Source: Dyadobacter koreensis (lineage in GTDB: Bacteria; Bacteroidota; Bacteroidia; Cytophagales; Spirosomataceae). Taken from it: a stretch of DNA of 64,000 nucleotides. Shown here one piece after another: positions 60,664 through 64,000 of the stretch. The notes below the pieces were generated by a model. It was not told the origin of the DNA and ran no database searches. It was given only the letters and a program-made list of their open reading frames with translations. The stretch is taken from contig NZ_FNXY01000002.1 in assembly GCF_900108855.1 (NCBI RefSeq), forward strand, positions 124,001 through 188,000, given 5' to 3'. Each line of letters begins with the position of its first letter. Within the stretch, counting starts at the first letter, position 1. A program made the position numbers and the translations under genes.

Positions 60664-62949
60664 TTGGAGCAACTCGTTGAAACCCTGAGCATAGATCTGG
60701 AGCAGGAGCGTAAGGATATCCTTAAAAAATATCGCAGGTTGTTACGAACAGCCAAGCCGTTTTTGAAGGACAATGATGCAAAATTAATCAAAAAGGCCTT
60801 TTATACATCTGTCGACGCACATAAGGATATGCGTCGCAGGTCTGGCGAACCTTATATTTACCATCCTCTCGCCGTTGCACAAATCGTTGTGGAGGAAATT
60901 GGATTAGGTACTACCGGTATCGTTTCTGCTTTATTGCATGATGTGGTTGAAGATACGGATATGCGTATCGAGGATATTGACCGGTTATTTGGAAAGAAAG
61001 TCGCCAAGATTATTGATGGGCTGACCAAGATTTCCGGAAGATTTGAATACGGAACTTCTCAACAAGCCGAGAATTTTCGAAAAATGCTGCTTACTCTTTC
61101 AGATGATGTTCGTGTAATTTTGGTGAAACTGGCCGATCGTCTGCATAATATGCGTACGCTCGACAGCATGCCGCGCGACAAACAGCTGAAAATTGCCTCG
61201 GAAACTATTTTTATTTATGCTCCGCTGGCACACAGACTTGGACTTTATAGTATCAAATCTGAGCTGGAAGAGTTATATCTGAAATATACCGAGCCGCAGG
61301 AATATCGTGCGATTTCGCGGAAACTGCGAGAAACGAAAAGTTCTCGCGATCGCTTTATTTCCAAATTTACAGAGCCGATTGCTCAGGACTTGGAACAGGC
61401 GGGGCTGAATTATATTATTAAAGGGCGGCCAAAATCTATCTATTCGATCTGGAATAAGATGCGCAAGCAGAATAAGCCTTTCGAAGAGATTTATGATTTG
61501 TTTGCAATTCGTATTGTGTTGGAATCTCCGCAGGAAGGTGATCGTGAAAAGGCACTTTGCTGGCAGGCGTATTCTATTGTGACGGATCATTATAAGCCAA
61601 ACCCTGACCGCCTTAAAGACTTTTTGAGTACGCCGCGTGCGAATGGATATCAGTCCTTGCACTCAACGGTTATGAGCAAAAGCGGGCAGTGGGTTGAGGT
61701 GCAGATCCGGACTTCACGTATGGACGAAATTGCCGAAAAGGGATATGCGGCGCACTGGAAATATAAAGGAAATGATACGAAGGTCCGTGGCAATATCGAA
61801 CAATGGATCAGCCAGGTGCGCGAAACTTTGGAAACCGGCTCAGGTGATAAAACTGCGGCAATCGAATTTTTGGATGAATTCAGAACAAATCTTTTTAATG
61901 AGGAAGTGTTTGTTTTTACTCCAAAAGGCGAATTGAAAGTATTACAGAGCGGCGCAACGGCCTTGGATTTTGCGTTTGATATTCACTCCGAGGTCGGTGT
62001 CCATTGTATGGCGGCAAAAGTCGGGGGCGTTTTGGTTCCGATCAGTTATGTGCTGAGCAATGGAGACCAGATCGAAATTATTACCTCAAATAAACAAAAG
62101 CCAAACGAAGACTGGCTTAGAATTGTCAGGACATCGAAAGCCCGGGCAAGGATCAAAGATTTTCTTAAAGAGGATAATCGCCACTATGAGACGGATGGCC
62201 GTCAAATGGTGGAGAAGAAACTGAAAATTCTTGGTATTGAACTTACGGCCGAGGTCGTAAATCAACTGCGTGCTTTCTTTGAATGCAAAACGGCGACTGA
62301 CTTTTTCTATAAGATTGGAAAAGGATATGTTCATCTTGATGAATTAAAAAGATTTAAAAGAGATAAAGAGGCAAAGGAAAGAAAGGCTGTCGTTGCCACG
62401 ATTGTTCCACCGATCGAAGGAGCGGATGGCAAAGCTTACACCAAACTTCTGAAAAACCTGCATGGCGACCGCGTCGACAGCGATACGTTGCTGATCGGGG
62501 ATGACATGGATAAGATTGATTATAAACTTGCGCCCTGTTGCAATCCAATTGCAGGAGATGACGTTTTTGGTTTTGTAACGATTAATGAAGGGATTAAAAT
62601 TCACAGAACGACTTGCCCGAATGCTGCCGAGTTGATGTCAAAACATGGTAATCGTATTATTAAAGCCAAGTGGGAATCGAACAAAGATGAAGCTTTCCTT
62701 GCCGGACTTTATCTCTCAGGGACAGATAGGGTTGGTCTGATTAACGACGTTACCAGGATTATTTCCAACGAACTGCATATCAACATGCGAGGGCTTACAA
62801 TTGATACCAAAGATGGTGTGTTTAACGGTGATATCCGTCTGTATGTGCAGGATACGCGACATCTGGATGTATTGATCAGTAAACTTGAACAGGTTGAGGG
62901 GGTTTACCAGGTTCAGAGATTTGATACGAATCTTTCAGGAAACCAGTAA
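60664..62949 (+). CDS. rel: Bifunctional (p)ppGpp synthetase/hydrolase (RelA/SpoT homologue)
   Basis: A 761-residue long-form RSH protein: HD hydrolase (about 50-200; YIYHPLAVAQIVVEE, LLHDVVEDTD with His92-Asp93), synthetase (about 240-370; GRPKSIYSIWNKM, YDLFAIRIV, YQSLHSTV), TGS (about 420-480; VFTPKGELKVLQSGATALDFAF), and a C-terminal ACT (about 685-755). Both catalytic halves look intact, so it can make and break ppGpp. The start must be TTG at 60664, because a TAA lies two codons upstream and no ATG or GTG fits. Rel, Fur and PurA in this order are a common neighbourhood in Bacteroidota. Confidence 0.95.
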   Translation: MEQLVETLSIDLEQERKDILKKYRRLLRTAKPFLKDNDAKLIKKAFYTSVDAHKDMRRRSGEPYIYHPLAVAQIVVEEIGLGTTGIVSALLHDVVEDTDMRIEDIDRLFGKKVAKIIDGLTKISGRFEYGTSQQAENFRKMLLTLSDDVRVILVKLADRLHNMRTLDSMPRDKQLKIASETIFIYAPLAHRLGLYSIKSELEELYLKYTEPQEYRAISRKLRETKSSRDRFISKFTEPIAQDLEQAGLNYIIKGRPKSIYSIWNKMRKQNKPFEEIYDLFAIRIVLESPQEGDREKALCWQAYSIVTDHYKPNPDRLKDFLSTPRANGYQSLHSTVMSKSGQWVEVQIRTSRMDEIAEKGYAAHWKYKGNDTKVRGNIEQWISQVRETLETGSGDKTAAIEFLDEFRTNLFNEEVFVFTPKGELKVLQSGATALDFAFDIHSEVGVHCMAAKVGGVLVPISYVLSNGDQIEIITSNKQKPNEDWLRIVRTSKARARIKDFLKEDNRHYETDGRQMVEKKLKILGIELTAEVVNQLRAFFECKTATDFFYKIGKGYVHLDELKRFKRDKEAKERKAVVATIVPPIEGADGKAYTKLLKNLHGDRVDSDTLLIGDDMDKIDYKLAPCCNPIAGDDVFGFVTINEGIKIHRTTCPNAAELMSKHGNRIIKAKWESNKDEAFLAGLYLSGTDRVGLINDVTRIISNELHINMRGLTIDTKDGVFNGDIRLYVQDTRHLDVLISKLEQVEGVYQVQRFDTNLSGNQ

Positions 62950-63121
62950 ATAAGGAACCATTATGTCTGTGACTTGTTAATTAATTGGTTTATAGTGTCA
63001 CTGACTGGTCAGACCGGGACAGGACTAGTCACAACATGAAGCTTCAAATGACTACCGCAGCATAATTGCCACTGTGATTTAAGAAAAAAAGCACGTAATT
63101 TGCGCAAGATTTTCAAAAGAT

Positions 63122-63628
63122 ATGCCACAAGCCAGCAAACCAAATTTTGAAGCCGCCAAGAAAATTCTGACGGCTTACCTCGAAAATAAAGGACTTCGTA
63201 AAACCCCTGAAAGGTTTGCGATATTGGAAGAAATCTATACCCGTGAAGATCACTTCGATGTGGACGAGCTCTACATCAGCATGAAAAACAAACGTTATCG
63301 TGTGAGTCGTGCAACGGTGTATAATACCCTGGACGTACTTGTAGACTGTGATTTGGTGACCAAGCACCAGTTTGGTAAAAATCTGGCACAGTTCGAAAAA
63401 TCGTACGGAAACAAGCAGCACGATCATTTAATTTGTACGGATTGTCATAAGGTAATGGAGTTTTGTGATCCAAGGATCCAGTCTATCCAGAATATGGTAG
63501 GTGAAATGCTTAACTTCAGCGTGATGCATCATTCCCTGATATTCTACGGCAATTGCACAAAAGAAAATTGTCAGAACCGGAAAGAAATTTCTGAGGAAGT
63601 ATCAGAGGGGCATGAAATAAGAGAGTAG
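63122..63628 (+). CDS. fur: Fur-family transcriptional regulator (Fur/PerR type)
   Basis: A 168-residue Fur-superfamily protein. The winged helix is GLRKTPERFAILEEIYTREDHFDVDELYISMKNKRYRVSRATVYNTLDVLVDCDLV; the metal half has KQHDHLICTDCHKVMEF and GNCTKENC (two CxxC-like sites). It is the second Fur-type regulator in the window and more like Fur or PerR than the Zur-like copy at 47256. Whether it senses iron or peroxide cannot be told. Rel lies upstream on the same strand, purA downstream after a terminator. Confidence 0.88.
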   Translation: MPQASKPNFEAAKKILTAYLENKGLRKTPERFAILEEIYTREDHFDVDELYISMKNKRYRVSRATVYNTLDVLVDCDLVTKHQFGKNLAQFEKSYGNKQHDHLICTDCHKVMEFCDPRIQSIQNMVGEMLNFSVMHHSLIFYGNCTKENCQNRKEISEEVSEGHEIRE

Positions 63629-63638
63629 GTTTCGATGA

Positions 63639-63675
63639 GGCGTAACAAACATTTGATGGTTTGTTACGCCTTGTC
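63639..63675 (+). terminator. Hairpin between fur and purA
   Basis: Perfect 12-base arms GGCGTAACAAAC (63639-63650) and GTTTGTTACGCC (63659-63670), then a T-poor tail (TTGTCATTTT). Probably the fur terminator; it sits 44 bases before the purA ATG. Confidence 0.75.
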
Positions 63676-63713
63676 ATTTTAGCAAATAGTAGTTTTTAAT
63701 AACCATTTATTGG

Positions 63714-64000
63714 ATGAAAGTTGACGTATTGCTTGGTCTCCAGTGGGGAGATGAAGGTAAGGGTAAAATCGTGGACGTACTAGCGCCACGCTATCAGGTA
63801 GTAGCAAGATTCCAGGGCGGTCCAAATGCAGGGCACACTTTAGAATTTGATGGTATCAAGCATGTTTTGCACCAGATTCCATCCGGTATTTTCCGTAGCG
63901 AAATCCAGAATATTATCGGAAACGGGGTTGTTTTGGACGCCATCGTTTTTAAAAGAGAAATTGAAAATCTTGCCAAATACAATCTGGATCTGGCTGGAAA
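63714..64000 (+). CDS. purA: Adenylosuccinate synthetase, N-terminal part
   Basis: The first 95 residues of PurA are visible before the window ends. The GTP/IMP-binding loop WGDEGKGK (11-18), the segment [15 protein letters not shown] (with the IMP-contacting residues) and HQIPSGIF and IGNGVVLD are conserved blocks. It makes adenylosuccinate from IMP and aspartate in purine synthesis. The ATG at 63714 gives the family N-terminus [12 protein letters not shown]. Confidence 0.96.
   Translation, partial: MKVDVLLGLQWGDEGKGKIVDVLAPRYQVVARFQGGPNAGHTLEFDGIKHVLHQIPSGIFRSEIQNIIGNGVVLDAIVFKREIENLAKYNLDLAG

Noticed and set aside
1..64000. CRISPR array, prophage or integrative element
   Set aside because: No regularly spaced direct repeats, cas, integrase, phage structural or conjugation genes were seen; the single mobile-type gene is the RAYT.

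Overview
The window looks like a stretch of chromosome from a free-living Bacteroidota of the Cytophagales, plausibly Dyadobacter or a relative (inferred from gene content, not tested). Supporting signs are a SusD-like lipoprotein, type IX secretion (T9SS) parts and C-terminal sorting domains, gldD, a one-domain GT5 glycogen-synthase-like protein beside panC, the rel-fur-purA order, and promoters of the Bacteroidota type (TTTG, about 20 bases, TAnnTTTG). The left edge cuts a SusD-like gene and the right edge cuts purA. Apart from one REP/RAYT element there is no sign of an insertion sequence, prophage or CRISPR array.

Layout. 1-13.6 kb: end of a SusD-like gene, a small ACT-like protein, a GNAT gene with a MarR-GNAT fusion, a TPR histidine kinase, mqo, a secreted SGNH-type esterase, a repeat-rich secreted protein, a NarL-type two-component pair and a lone acyl carrier protein. 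14.1-28.1 kb: two tandem C25 (gingipain/PorU-like) cysteine peptidases; converging on them a two-gene lasso-peptide locus (45-codon precursor overlapping a macrolactam cyclase); a lipoprotein, udk, porZ and a three-fold repeat surface protein. 28.2-42.6 kb: comB-like, gcvT, an FG-GAP protein, Zn peptidase, rfaE2, flippase-like and panD genes, a Gfo/Idh/MocA oxidoreductase, panC, GT5-like, glmS, gldD, a degenerate ImmA-like protein and an SDR. 42.7-43.5 kb: a RAYT transposase bracketed by two direct copies of a paired-hairpin REP unit. 43.6-51.7 kb: IlvD/Edd dehydratase, serine hydrolase, then a putative zinc-responsive regulon (MerC-like protein, Zur-like regulator, lipoprotein, ZnuD-like TonB receptor). 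51.7-64 kb: Tat-exported propeller, pfkB, SDR, clpX, clpP, an XRE regulator, a small membrane protein, tig, tRNA-Leu(UAG), rel, fur and purA.

The most notable item is the lasso locus at 20605-22696. The precursor is too short for routine ORF calling. Its leader fits YxxPxLxxxGxxxxxTxG exactly and its core, GGTGGSSDNFQTQKNG, allows a Gly1-Asp8 ring. The cyclase starts with GTG inside the precursor, and its ribosome binding site lies in the codons joining leader and core. No B1/B2 (RRE and leader peptidase) or export gene lies nearby. Second is a palindrome, TGCAAC-N3-GTTGCA, found perfectly at two promoters: the merC-like gene (divergent from the Zur-like gene) and the TonB receptor operon. 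Third is the REP-RAYT-REP element. Several convergent gene pairs are separated by unusually long perfect hairpins, one of which fills the whole gap between two stop codons.
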